Source: Ceratodon purpureus (Eukaryota > Streptophyta > Bryopsida > Pseudoditrichales > Ditrichaceae). From it: a stretch of DNA of 64,000 nucleotides. Each line of letters opens with the position of its first letter. Position 1 is the stretch's first letter. A program made the translations under genes and the position numbers. The stretch spans positions 1,877,194-1,941,193 of the forward strand of contig CM026432.1 in the NCBI GenBank assembly GCA_014871385.1. Direction: 5' to 3'. A model generated the notes under the pieces. It did no database searches. It worked only from the letters and a program-made list of their open reading frames with translations, and was not told where the DNA came from. Below, piece by piece: positions 23,212-33,882 of the stretch.

Positions 23212-25080
23212 GTAGTGCCTTCCTTCAATATTTCTCCGTCATGGCTAATTGCTGAGGGGCCTTCTACATCTGAGTAGCCCCCCTTTTTAATTATGTCGAG
23301 GTTTTGCTTACAACATATTCCAGAATGCTGTGAGCTGGATCTTCCGCGACTCCTATGTTACGTTTTATATGTTCATCTGCAGTATCTCTTTTACACGAAT
23401 ATGTATATATTATGACAGGCACTGTGGAGACGCGGGCATGGCAGGGGAGCCCCTGCTTGACTGTGCCACGTCCTCCACGTCGGTGAGGGGACGTCATCCT
23501 CCGACTGGACTGTGGATTCCTGCAAGTTAGTAGATAACGAGTGGTGTTGCGAGAGCGGACACGGAGTTCTCAAGATGGCTCATTCGCAGTACAGAGCGAC
23601 ATGAAGCATCCATTTCCGGTCACTGCCCTACAGGTACGTGACAGTTACACACACATTCTCCCGTGGACTAGGCATTCTCCTTCTTTTGGTACCTCCTGTG
23701 GTAGTTGCTACCTTTTGCAACGCGACTGATACGACTTTGTATGGCCTCGAAGGTGGGCGTTTAAAAGTTCTTAGCACTTAGCAAAGACTTTCGTGATTGG
23801 AGTGTGCGTAAGTGGTCCCCCACGTAGTGTATATCACTGACGAAACGAGACTGATTCTCTGGAATTGTACTTTACCGCAGACTTGAGTTAGAGTAGGTCG
23901 TTTGAGAAGCACTCCCTTAACAGGTTTCCTTGCTTTGTACCCCGATGTTTAACAGATTTCGCTTACGAAGCACTTTTCCGTGGTCAAATCGCTGGCTCCA
24001 CTTGGTTCCTACGTGTTTCTTTAGACTCCTTGAGCAACTGCTTTCAATTACTTGCTTGTACCTGGGAAATCAGTGTAATCAACTTCGTTTGCCCGGTATG
24101 CTTTGTTGTACCCGCGAAGTGAGGTGACACACGGTTCTGTACTTCCAGAACACTGTGTTGTATACGATGGTAGCTGTCGACCTTGTCAGGACACTTATTT
24201 ATCCACTTAGAAAACAGTTCCCTTCACTAAAGCTGTCGAATTTCTTGTTAGGTACTTTCCTTGACATTGAAATTACCGTTTGTGGATTGAGCTCGCTGCA
24301 AGCGTCTTAGTTGTTTGCTTTTCACTTACAAAATACTTCACTGTACTGAAGCATTTGAGTCCACTTCAGTTGCCGTCTTATGATGTTAGATAATCGCAGT
24401 GACTTTCATAACACTATCTCTGACTGAAGGATCGGCGAACCTTGTTACTTTTGAAAAAAACACTGACAAACCACTTTATCATACTTTAGGCTCACAGAAC
24501 CTCCTTACGACACTTTTTTTCCACTTACATAACACTTCCATGTACAGAATCTCCTGAGGACACTTTTTTTTCACGTACATAACACTTCCCTCTAGAAAAC
24601 CTCCTTAGGTCACTTTTTTCCACTTACATAATACTTCCCTGTACTTGACGATTATTTTTAAGTGGTCATGGACGACATTCAACTTCGAAATCAGTTTGTG
24701 TTTACTACGGCTGGGGAAGTCAGTGTCACTGTAACAGCGAGCGCTGGTCCTTCTTGTAATGCAGTGTACTCGTTTTGAGCTCCGTGAATGCGTTCATGAT
24801 CCAGAATTCCATATACAAACCGCATGGGTCAGAGCATGCTCCTGCGGCAATCAGCAGGATTGTCCACAGCTTCTCCCGAATGTCCTATGTGATCAGTTCA
24901 TCCCTCGATTTACAGTACTGTCATTTGTGCATGTCAAGGAAGACACCGACGTCGAGTACGTCGAATACATCACGCATTGGGCTGATCAAGTGACGGATTG
25001 CTGTAAATTCACCAGGCACTAAGTACTGGGATTAGTGAACTCACTACGCACTAAGTGCTGGATTAGTCATTAGTAAGTTA
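23212..25080. repeat. Noncoding stretch with a decayed minisatellite
   Basis: Three clear units of about 50 bp lie at roughly 24,505-24,655, each built on CACTTTTTTTCCACTTACAT followed by AACACTTCC and CTCCTTAGGA-like DNA. Weaker echoes (CACTTACAAAATACTTC near 24,325 and similar) extend back to about 23,880. No gene is seen; the short frames at 24,759-25,022 are not recognised. Confidence 0.6.
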
Positions 25081-26075
25081 CCTCGGATTTGACATTCTCT
25101 GTGACCTCTGCTCATGATGTGGAACAGATTTTGTGGATCCCAGAGCCGACATTGTGCTCGCCCTTTTCCATAATCGACTGGACAGGTCGTGAAGGTGGTG
25201 GCTCTCGCACTCTGTCGCCAGTCATCCACATCAGGTCATCAGGAGATTTTTTTTCTCCCATTTTCGGCTCAGCCTCCAAACAAGTGAGTCTTCTTCTCTC
25301 ATGAGCCCCAGTTCCCTTCTCAAATTCCCTCGAGTCACTCCGGTCCCTACTGTGTGTGCATTCTGGCTTCCGCCATCCGCTCCGCATTTGCTCATTACTC
25401 TCCCGCCGAAGTAAGTTCTCCGCGTCTTCGATTGACCTCGACGTTCGACAGTTTTGTGTGCGTGGATTGATTAGGAGGTGATCGGAGTGGAGGAAGGTTC
25501 GGGTGCATTGGTTGGTGTGTTACACGTATTTATGTGAGGTTTCTGACTGGGGGAGGATGGAAGGAGAACAAGTGGGTGTTGTTGTTTGAAGTGTAGGTGT
25601 GTGTGAGGGGAAATGAATTTCAGTACGTGAGTTGTGTGAGGGGTCTGAGAGGAGGAAGAACGAATGGTTACACCTTTTTTCTATTACGAAGTGCTGTAGC
25701 TATGGCCGCATCAGTAGGACCAATTGGGCGATGTCGAGGTGGGAGTTTGTAGAAGGAGGTGCAGAGGAATTATTTTCCAACCGTTGCTGGTAGGTTGCGA
25801 GTCAGAGAGTGAGGGGGAATTGCTCATACGAATTCGGTCGTCATTAACAGTGTAGTCGTCAGAGTAGGTGGCCTGTCTGTGCTGAGGTTTCTTCTCCTGG
25901 TCGAGCGCCTGTCCGTGAAGTACTGCACTCCATGCCACTCTCCTGCTCACATGTGATTGTGCACTTATTACTCTCGCCGATCGCTTCATTTCGTGCTTAA
26001 GAGTAGGTGCCCAATTCGCCGGCAATCATGTGCGCACTCTCCTTGTACTGACTGTTCCTCTCTTTGTCGCCCCAG

Positions 26076-28301
26076 GATAATCCAGCCGTCGCCCCAGCCC
26101 CTGCCGCAGGACATTGTTCCACTTCCACGCAACCCATCTGCGAAACCAAGTAAGTTCTCCGCCACGCGAAGGCAGTTTGCCAAAGTCGGACACTGTTGCG
26201 TCCTCGACTGTGTATGATCGTTCAATGTCGGCGACGTCCTTCTTCATGTGCTTCTCTCGAGGTTACCCTATTCTGTTTCTGGCTATGGCGAGTTGTCATG
26301 CGCCACTTCTAATTCGTCGTCTCCTACCTCGTAGAGTAATCCAATTGCTTTCCATGTCTGCCGTGTTCAGGTACATTGTTCCTCTCCCTCGCATGGCTAT
26401 GCCGGAGCTCTCGTCGATCCCCTGGTTTGTAGTTTTTATGCGGCTACATAACCGGGGTGTCGTTCCGACTGTTACACCCAGCGAATTCATGCCAGGTCAC
26501 CGGGCACTTGCAGAGTTCTGGGGGCCGCGTTCATCCCTCGGGTACATATTCAGCGACCTCGGAATTCCCGCCTACGAAATATACGTGAAGCAGCTATTTT
26601 CGAGAGTTCTGCAGTTGCCATGGCCGACGTCTGGTGTACTGCCTTTCCACTTCGCACGTGGATTAGTGGTAGAAGCTTTGGGCGTGGAGGTGAACTGGGC
26701 AAAGTTTGGGTACCGCGTAACCCGTCCTCACCAGTCGCACTCCGGAATTCCTCGAGTCCTCCCCGAGTTCAGAGCCTTGGTCTTTCCACTGAGGGCATTG
26801 CCACTTGTCATGCCCCAGGCTCATATTTCGGTAAGTGTCTGCTGTCTGGCACCTCCTCTTTGATCACGTAGGATTGTTCGTATTGTGTGATTATTGCTGC
26901 TGTACCGTAATTGTCTTCCTGTGATGCTCACAGTGAACATCCGCATGGATTCCTGCAAACAACGTACTCTCGAATGGAAATTTCGACCCGAAGTGACTCT
27001 CGTTACTTGATGCTCGTCTTCTTTCTTCACTGCATTTGTTGACACTGTTGTGGAATGCTTGTGTGACGTTCCTGCGCCAGTCCCCCTTGGCGGCACGTAT
27101 CGCCGGCCACCTGAACGAACAGGGAGGTGGAATTGCGAACATGGAGAACACTCTGGACCTGGACGAACAGGGAGGAGGCATTACAAACATGGAGATAACT
27201 CTGCCGGACGAGGGGCAGAGCAGCCCAGTAGCCCCATTCACGCCCACGGTCCACGTCGCGGTATTTCTCCTCCCCTTCTGATCAACACCTCAATAACGAC
27301 TTTCGTCTTTGTTTTAATCATCTTCTTAGAATGCCTGAATTCAGATTTCACATATCCTCGCTCTCCCTCGATTTACAGTACTATAGTTCCGGTATTTCAC
27401 TCTGTCTTCTGCTCTCAAATGTTATCTTCTGTAGAAATAAAGTGCCATTGATGTGGGGATTTCTCAGCTGACATAGTAATTTCCGTTCCGGGTGCATACC
27501 CGTTTTCAGAGTAAATCAGCTGTCCAGGCCCAGACCATGCGGATCGTGATCGGAGGGGAAGGTTGTACCAGGGAGTGTACCATGCTGGCGCTTGAGTTGC
27601 CCAACACTCCAGCAGAGGATTCCCCCACGAATGTCCCTCCTGTGCCCGAGGCAGTACCCAACCTGGAACCTGCGGTGAAGACAGAATCTCCCGTCGACAA
27701 TGTTCCCAGTTCACCCCACCTGAGGAATGGCCAGAGGGAGACCGATGGCGACCTCCGAGGCGCTGTGACCTTCGACCACTCAGCGGTGTCGGCTATGCTG
27801 GTGCTCCGTCCAAGCTTCAAGGCTTCGGTAGATTACGAGTGCACGCGCCTCCACATGGCCAGCCGTGGCTTCAACAAACCAGTGAGTGAACTTCGGAAGT
27901 GCGTCGACGAGCAGCGACAGCGACTGAAATTGCTAGAGATAAAGGACAGCGAGAGGTCCCGCAGCCATGAGAAAGCCGCATCTGCGTTACGTCGAGCTCG
28001 GGATCAACTCAAGGCAGCTAAAGTGAACCAGAACATAGAGGGCAGGAAGGATGACATGGCGACCGGAAATTCCAATCTCAAGATGTGTGAGCAGCTCGTG
28101 GAGCTCAGGACAGAGAATGTGGTGTTCGCATCTACGCAGCTGGAGTCGTGGGAATTCAAACTGAATAGGCAGAAGGAACAACTGTCGAAGACACAGGATG
28201 ATCTCACTGCAGCTCAAGTTCTATTCAAGGAAAAGACGAAGGAAGTAGAGAAATCTCTAGCTCACCTCCACGCGCTCTCTACTGCCCTAGTCAGGTTGTA
28301 G
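26076..28301 (+). CDS. Second element gene, multi-exon, C-terminal coiled coil (5' end uncertain)
   Basis: Not recognised as a known family. Four exons fit with matching phases: 26,076-26,149, 26,433-26,830, 27,081-27,260 and 27,510-28,301 (stop). Earlier exons probably lie at about 25,100-25,283 and 25,311-25,412, where short open stretches end in GTGAG and GTAAG donors, but I could not fix a start. The second exon encodes a compact domain (FMRLHNRGVVPTVTPSEF through NWAKFGYRVTR). The third holds a 16-17-residue tandem repeat (DEQGGGITNMEITL-like, twice). The last begins with a Pro-rich acidic linker and ends in about 140 residues of charged, heptad-like coiled coil. The layout resembles plant transposon accessory proteins, possibly a structural or DNA-binding partner of the transposase. 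Reading frame and phase agreement support it as a real gene. Confidence 0.6.
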
Positions 28302-29499
28302 GACAGAGGACATGGGGAGGGGACATTCACAGTATACATTCCGGCTCTCTTCCTCTATGCCGTTTTGATTGGGCTCTGTATAGGTTTGTCATTGTGAAGG
28401 AGAGAGCATGGGCAAAGTTTGAACTCTGATTCACGGTGTGCGAGCAGCGGCCCAGGCCGTGTACTTGACGAGCTGAGTACTGTATAGACAGCTAATATTT
28501 TGAGACCCCCTTTCAGTTTTTTTTGTCACCGTTCTTGCACGTAGACTTCTTTGGACACTCTTGCAACACCATCAGGACACAAGCTGTAAGAGGGAACTGT
28601 GAGGAGAGCATGATAGGTTTGGTCCAATATTTCTCCGTCATTGTGCTCCTTGTTTGTTCGTTCAATGTTTTCAGATTTCGAAATGACTGTCCCTCAGTAA
28701 AGCTCCCTCGGACCTCGTGAGAAATTTCTAAGCCACGAAGGGAATACTCTCTTTCAGTAGACCTCCGTCCTAAACCTCGGTAGGATAGCTGTGATCACGT
28801 GGGATTCACTTCATTCCTTCTACCCTCATCGCTTCACTGCCTTCTCCCGTGTCCGGTCAGTGTGTGGTGAAAACACTTTTTTTCGGTAACCGGAGTGTGA
28901 CGTTGCTATTCCACTGAAGATCTGCTTTCGGACTTAGAGAAAGTGCAGCCGAAGTACAAGTGCAGTAACTAAACAGTTGACACTGGAGAGCACCGTGTGT
29001 TTTCACTTCCAACTTTACTGAATTTGGAATTGCGTTGCTACCCTTAGTTCTTTGCAACAACTATCTGCTACTATCCGGATTAGCTCTGTAATTCCATACT
29101 CACATCCAAACAAGATCATGTCCCCTGAATTAGCTGTACTCCTATGCGTAGGATTGGATGTCGCGTTTCCGAAACTGCACATGCTTGCCCATATTTAAAC
29201 TCCGCAGTGCGCCGTGAAGGTGCCTCCCGTTTGATATCCTGCATCTGTGTTCCGTGTTTTCGCTTACACTTTCTGAAAGACACAGAGGGTCCTGTTTCAC
29301 CAAATGACGTAATACAGGAATATAGGCAGAAATGTGGCACATGGCTGAAGAGCCCGGAGCGATCTGAAAAAGTGCAGCAAAATTTCGTCCATATTTCAAA
29401 GTCCCCTCGTGTTGCAGCATGGGAAGCTTGCCTAAAATGACTACGTCCTATCCAAGTCTATCTCCCGTAGAATCATCTATTATACACTCGAAGGCTACT
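28302..29499. other. Noncoding centre of the giant element
   Basis: No frame here is supported and no host-gene similarity is recognised. It separates the convergent plus-strand gene and minus-strand BOP1 fragment, so it would hold 3' ends of both. If two elements had fused tail to tail, their lost right ends would be expected near here, but no copy of the G6 terminal repeat is visible. Confidence 0.4.
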
Positions 29500-30199
29500 A
29501 CTTTCAGCAGCTGACGTCACCTCCGGCTTCGTACAATATGCAGTAGACTTCCTCGCAACACTGGCAGCTCAAGCACTTCCCGCCATCAGCAAATGAGTAG
29601 GGCATCACTGCTCGTGGAAGAAGCCCATCCACTACCTGGAAAATATTTCCACGCGCCAGGCTCCAATGAAGCATGAGGCAGGCCTTCAATGTCTAATGCA
29701 TATCTCCAATGATAACCACAATCATTGTGGCCAACAAGTGAAATATGGATTCCATCCGATCGAGAGGTACACAGCCTCTGAATTAAACATCTGTAAGATG
29801 TCAATAAAAAGGAGCAATGAGAGCAGAGCCCATCTCTTCAAGGCGCGGGAACAACTGGTCACGTAAACGAGCCCGCGGAGTCGAATTTCCTACTTCCAAT
29901 ATAGCTTCACAGTGGAATCAGCTCCTGAAGTGAATATCCATGGCTGCCTCGGATGAAACAAGCAGTCCATCACACCTGTTGCGGCAAGAAAGAAATCAGG
30001 TTCGTCAAGTTGCACTATTTTGTAGAGTCCGGCCAATATTTTCCAAACATGCATCACCACCTACCACGAAGATAGTACAATGGGGTTTCGAACTGGTCAA
30101 CCATACACAAGGCACTACGTAAAGTATCCGGAGGATATACTATGAATCCCAAGAATTCCGAGTGACTAAAAGGTGATTGAAGCCCACATAAAAATTCAA
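29500..30199. other. Presumed decayed 3' part of the BOP1 capture
   Basis: A 61-residue minus-strand frame at 29,504-29,689 and short neighbours have no clear match to the expected last WD40 repeat. No other feature is recognised. Confidence 0.3.
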
Positions 30200-32132
30200 G
30201 AGTCCACCTTCTCTCCAGCAGCCAACTTACCTTTGTGATTCACTGTTTTGTGGCCGAGTAATACTTTGAGCGGGACAAGTAGAGGATTCTGAAGAAGATC
30301 AGAATACAGCATGCCATGGAATACACTGGTGGTGCCATCATCGGAACAAAACTCTTTTCGGTGGGTACGTCGTGTGAAATGCTACGGCCCTGATGTCCTT
30401 CGTATGATTCCTGCATTTCAAAACCAGGTGAACATCGAATTAGGACACAAATCTCGACCTACTGGAAGCTGCAATGCAGAAGCAAATAACCACACAAGGA
30501 GAAGTACTGGGAAACGGTGGTACACAGCCGAATAAACTTACATAAACGCCTTATAAGGCTTCGTTGAAAGATCCATGTCAAAGCACACCGTCTTCGATTC
30601 TTGACTTCCCAAAATCAAATTATCACCTGCAAAGGAATGGAGATGCATTAAAATCGCTCTTCTATTGAAATCTCTACTTGCAGCAGCCCCTTGACAAGTA
30701 ATCCTTCACCCAAGGAATTGCATCACAGAAGGACAGACCTGAAGTGGGCGAACACGGACTTCAAAAAACCATCACCAATAACAGCGGAATTCATGAAAAA
30801 CTCATCTGATAAACTGAAGATTCAAAACCAACCAGCTCTAGGATTGCCATGGACGATATTTCATTCAGGCTAGTCATCAGCTTCTTCGAAAGCTGCTGCG
30901 TGGCGAAGTTGTAGATGTGCACATGCATCTTTGTTGCTACAAATAGGAAAGGCCGTTGTGGGTGGAATAATACTCGTACTACGCGTCCGTGATGTTTCCG
31001 GAATGGGTTCTGAGACTGTTGCTTCGAAAGCTGATGCACTAACACAGAGTTTGTAATACGTGCTGACGAAGGGTTAAGGAATAACTTCACCAAAATTTTA
31101 AGATTCCATCTTACTCTATTCACTCCAATGCAGAAGACAGGCAAACAGATAAACGCGACAAATTGAGGAGGATATTTTCAGGAGCGACGGTGGCAAAATA
31201 ATCTCCCTTGTGATGCCACAGGAATGACTGAACTTCCTGCGAAACCACAAAGTGCAAGATTATGTCACTAATTGAATATCAAATACCAGAGCCTACAGTT
31301 CAAAGGAGTTGATTTGAACATTCAGCCATTTTCTGCAGAAGAGCTCAGTCGAAAATATTCCAGAATTTCAGGACGTGCATTACCTCAATCCACAGCAAAA
31401 TATGATTGTTCGTCCCTTCCAAAAACCATAAGCAAGGAACATACAACCACATGCAGGCAAAAACAACCAATTCTGTTGTGCAAGGATAAGACCGTAGAAA
31501 TGGCTGTCCCACTCTTAAGCTCTTGAACTTCTCATCCAAACCCTAGGTAGCTAGTGGTGTCTCCTCTGCACCTGAAGCATACAAAGGTTCAAATGTAAAA
31601 CGCGGCATTCCACGCATAATATTAAAACTACAGCATTACAATGACATACAGTTCAAAGCATGTTCAAGATAAAATATTTGAGCCGAGAAGGACCCAGAAA
31701 GCATTACTGCTCCAATTGTGCGCCACTGTGCGCACGACTGTTTTAGTTTGCTTATGCGCTAACTGATGAGAAAGGTCAAGACTCACCTGCTTCTTTAAGT
31801 GTCAACAAGGAAGACACATTCGCAATGACTTCTTCCCCACCCAGCTCTGTTGATAACAACACCACATCTTTGTCCCTGCAATAGGGGCAACAGTTCGAGA
31901 TCCACCACTTTAGAAAGCAGCATAAGAAAAGCCGAGAAGATGAAATAGACTGGGTTTACGTAGACATATCAAATCCAAGATAGTGATTGGAGACATACAG
32001 TGCGAGTGGCCAACATATTGATCTGCGGATTAGGATTCCACTGCACGTTGTTGATCTTCAATCCGAAGTCCCACACTTTCCGACACCTTCCTGATTGCAC
32101 ATCCCAGAGCCGCACCGTGCCATCCATGGAAC
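30200..32132 (-). pseudogene. Captured BOP1 (ribosome biogenesis WD40 protein) fragment
   Basis: Minus-strand exon-like blocks follow the order of the BOP1 C-terminal WD40 propeller: 32,132-31,999 (GTVRLWDVQSGRCRKVWDFG), about 31,886-31,790 (DVVLLSTELGGEE), about 31,237-31,170 (HHKGDYFATVAPEN), about 31,060-30,840 (HQLSKQQSQNPFRKHHGR and FVATKMHVHIYN), about 30,632-30,540 ([10 protein letters not shown] and [10 protein letters not shown]) and about 30,365-30,215 ([13 protein letters not shown]). BOP1 acts in the PeBoW complex in 60S ribosome maturation. The N-terminal half and the very C-terminus are absent. The first two blocks do not join in frame, and the block near 31,520-31,560 is hard to read through, so it is a nonfunctional genomic fragment that keeps its introns. 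It lies immediately downstream of polymerase epsilon fragment copy B in the same orientation. Confidence 0.85.
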
Positions 32133-32344
32133 CTGCGCAATTGTTCCCATTATTACCTTGTTAAAACATAGATGTGTTGGCACTCACGTTGTACGAGTTC
32201 GCACAGTTAATCAACCATACCAAAACTCTGAACCTCACGCGACAATGCACCACGTTCAAGCATTGGAGCCGTAACAGGAGAACTTGGTCGAAATGGCGAC
32301 TATGCAACAAACAAAACTGGTGCAATCAGTTGATCTCAAACGCC

Positions 32345-33005
32345 TAAAAATTGCAACGAACATGGTACGGAACATCGTACTCTCTGAAGTCCACCATATT
32401 TTCCAGGTTGTTCAGTTCTAAATTCCACCATTAACTGTAGCGGATTACCATATATACAGGGAGACGTAAATATCCTCTGCAGATGAACTACACAAGTAGC
32501 AAAGCATATTCCAAGCAATTAAAAAAAAAAATACACAGTAAGTGGTATTCTAAGAAGAAGCAACGCTCGTATAAGAGATGAAATACAGTGATAAATTATT
32601 CTGAGGCATGACTTAAAATTCTATCCTCTTACATTGAATTGTTGAAGACTGGCTCATAGGCCTCCGGAAGCGCTCAATTTTGCTTGACTTCGCTCACCTA
32701 ATGGTAGCAACTCACTCTCAACACTCATCCGCTCTTCCACAGAGTTAGAGGCTGAGTATCAGGTATTTACGCTGCAAGCCTGAAAGGTGATATCTCTGCG
32801 ATACATAGAGAAGTACAACTGTGAAAAAGTTCACTCCTGAATTGATCCTAAAAGGAAGTGCCAGAACAAACGATCTAGCAGAGCTACTGCAATCCCAACC
32901 GAGAACAGAATAACTGACGCCGAACTAGAAATTCAGAATCCCATTCTAGATAGTATGGCCTGCAGATGGAAATGTGCAGCAAGAGACACCGATTATCAGA
33001 TCCCT
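32345..33005 (-). pseudogene. Captured polymerase epsilon fragment, copy B (inverted, internally deleted)
   Basis: On the minus strand, 33,005-32,915 matches intron 1 of copy A (about 19,925-20,014; shared block CTGCTGCACATTTC). It then jumps straight to sequence matching copy A at 21,145 (GTTCTCGG block) and runs through exon 5 and exon 6 to about 32,350. About 1.1 kb holding exons 2-4 is missing, and the junction falls at a short shared ATTCT. Exon 5 here contains stops; exon 6 (VDFREYDVPYHVR) is better kept than in copy A. Just after exon 6 the sequence changes to BOP1-linked DNA. Confidence 0.85.
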
Positions 33006-33882
33006 GTGCCAGGTCCCTGCACCTGGGGAGGCTTACAAATTTCGGTCCGTCCTCAGTAAACTAATCAATAAAGACATACTCTGCACAGAAAGGTCGGACC
33101 TAACCTGCGGCATGGCAAGATTTCTGTCATGTAATCCGAAAAGGAAGCTCTGGAGCTGCGACTTCGCTTCAATTGTAAACCTCAACCACCAACCCCATTG
33201 AATTCCTCGCATGGCTTAAAGATCTTTGTGGCACAACGTGGCAGAATCCTCCTTCGAGATACTAATCCTCATAATTCGCACCGTAGTGTCTCCCTCGATG
33301 CGCATGCCCGCCTACTTTCCAGTCACTATTCTGCAACATGCTCATATGATGCTTGGTCACACAGAAGAGAACGTTAATTTGGTTAGAACGTTTGCTAGAA
33401 GCCCGGTGACTAAGAATTTGAAATTGCCCATCTCCTACCCGCATGGGCGGTGCGCTTTGAAGCTACCCATGTCGCAAGCGTGAAACATGGAACTTCCCGT
33501 TTCCCTAAGATCACACAGTTGTTGTTCACGTGCACAGACAGCAATATTCCTCCCGCCAAACTTGAAAGAATTCTGCAAAAACGAATGACCCTTGCACAGC
33601 AATATCATACAGCCTTGCCTGTGATCATATACATATGGCCGGTAAGAAAACCATGCGCAATACATACACACGTACGGTCGGCAGCGTGGCCAACCCGTGA
33701 TAGTTCAGACCCCCTCTTAAATACAAATAGTACGGACTGAAATTTACAGTACCCTAATTCCGAACGAAGCCTACCCATCAAAATGGTCCAAATCTCCCCT
33801 GCAATGCACGGGACTCTCAGAACGTGCTTTCAAAATTTAACAGCTCCAGTGACTAATTGCTCATTGACAATGGACTGTCCTC
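33006..33882. other. Spacer between the right-arm gene and polymerase epsilon copy B
   Basis: I see no supported coding region; several short frames on both strands have no recognisable content. By position it corresponds to 18,775-19,925 in the left arm, but I could not see alignment here. Confidence 0.35.

Noticed and set aside
27050..27451. 133-residue plus-strand frame overlapping the third exon of the second element gene
   Set aside because: The other frame has matching splice phases with both neighbours and an internal amino-acid repeat, so it is the better coding frame.
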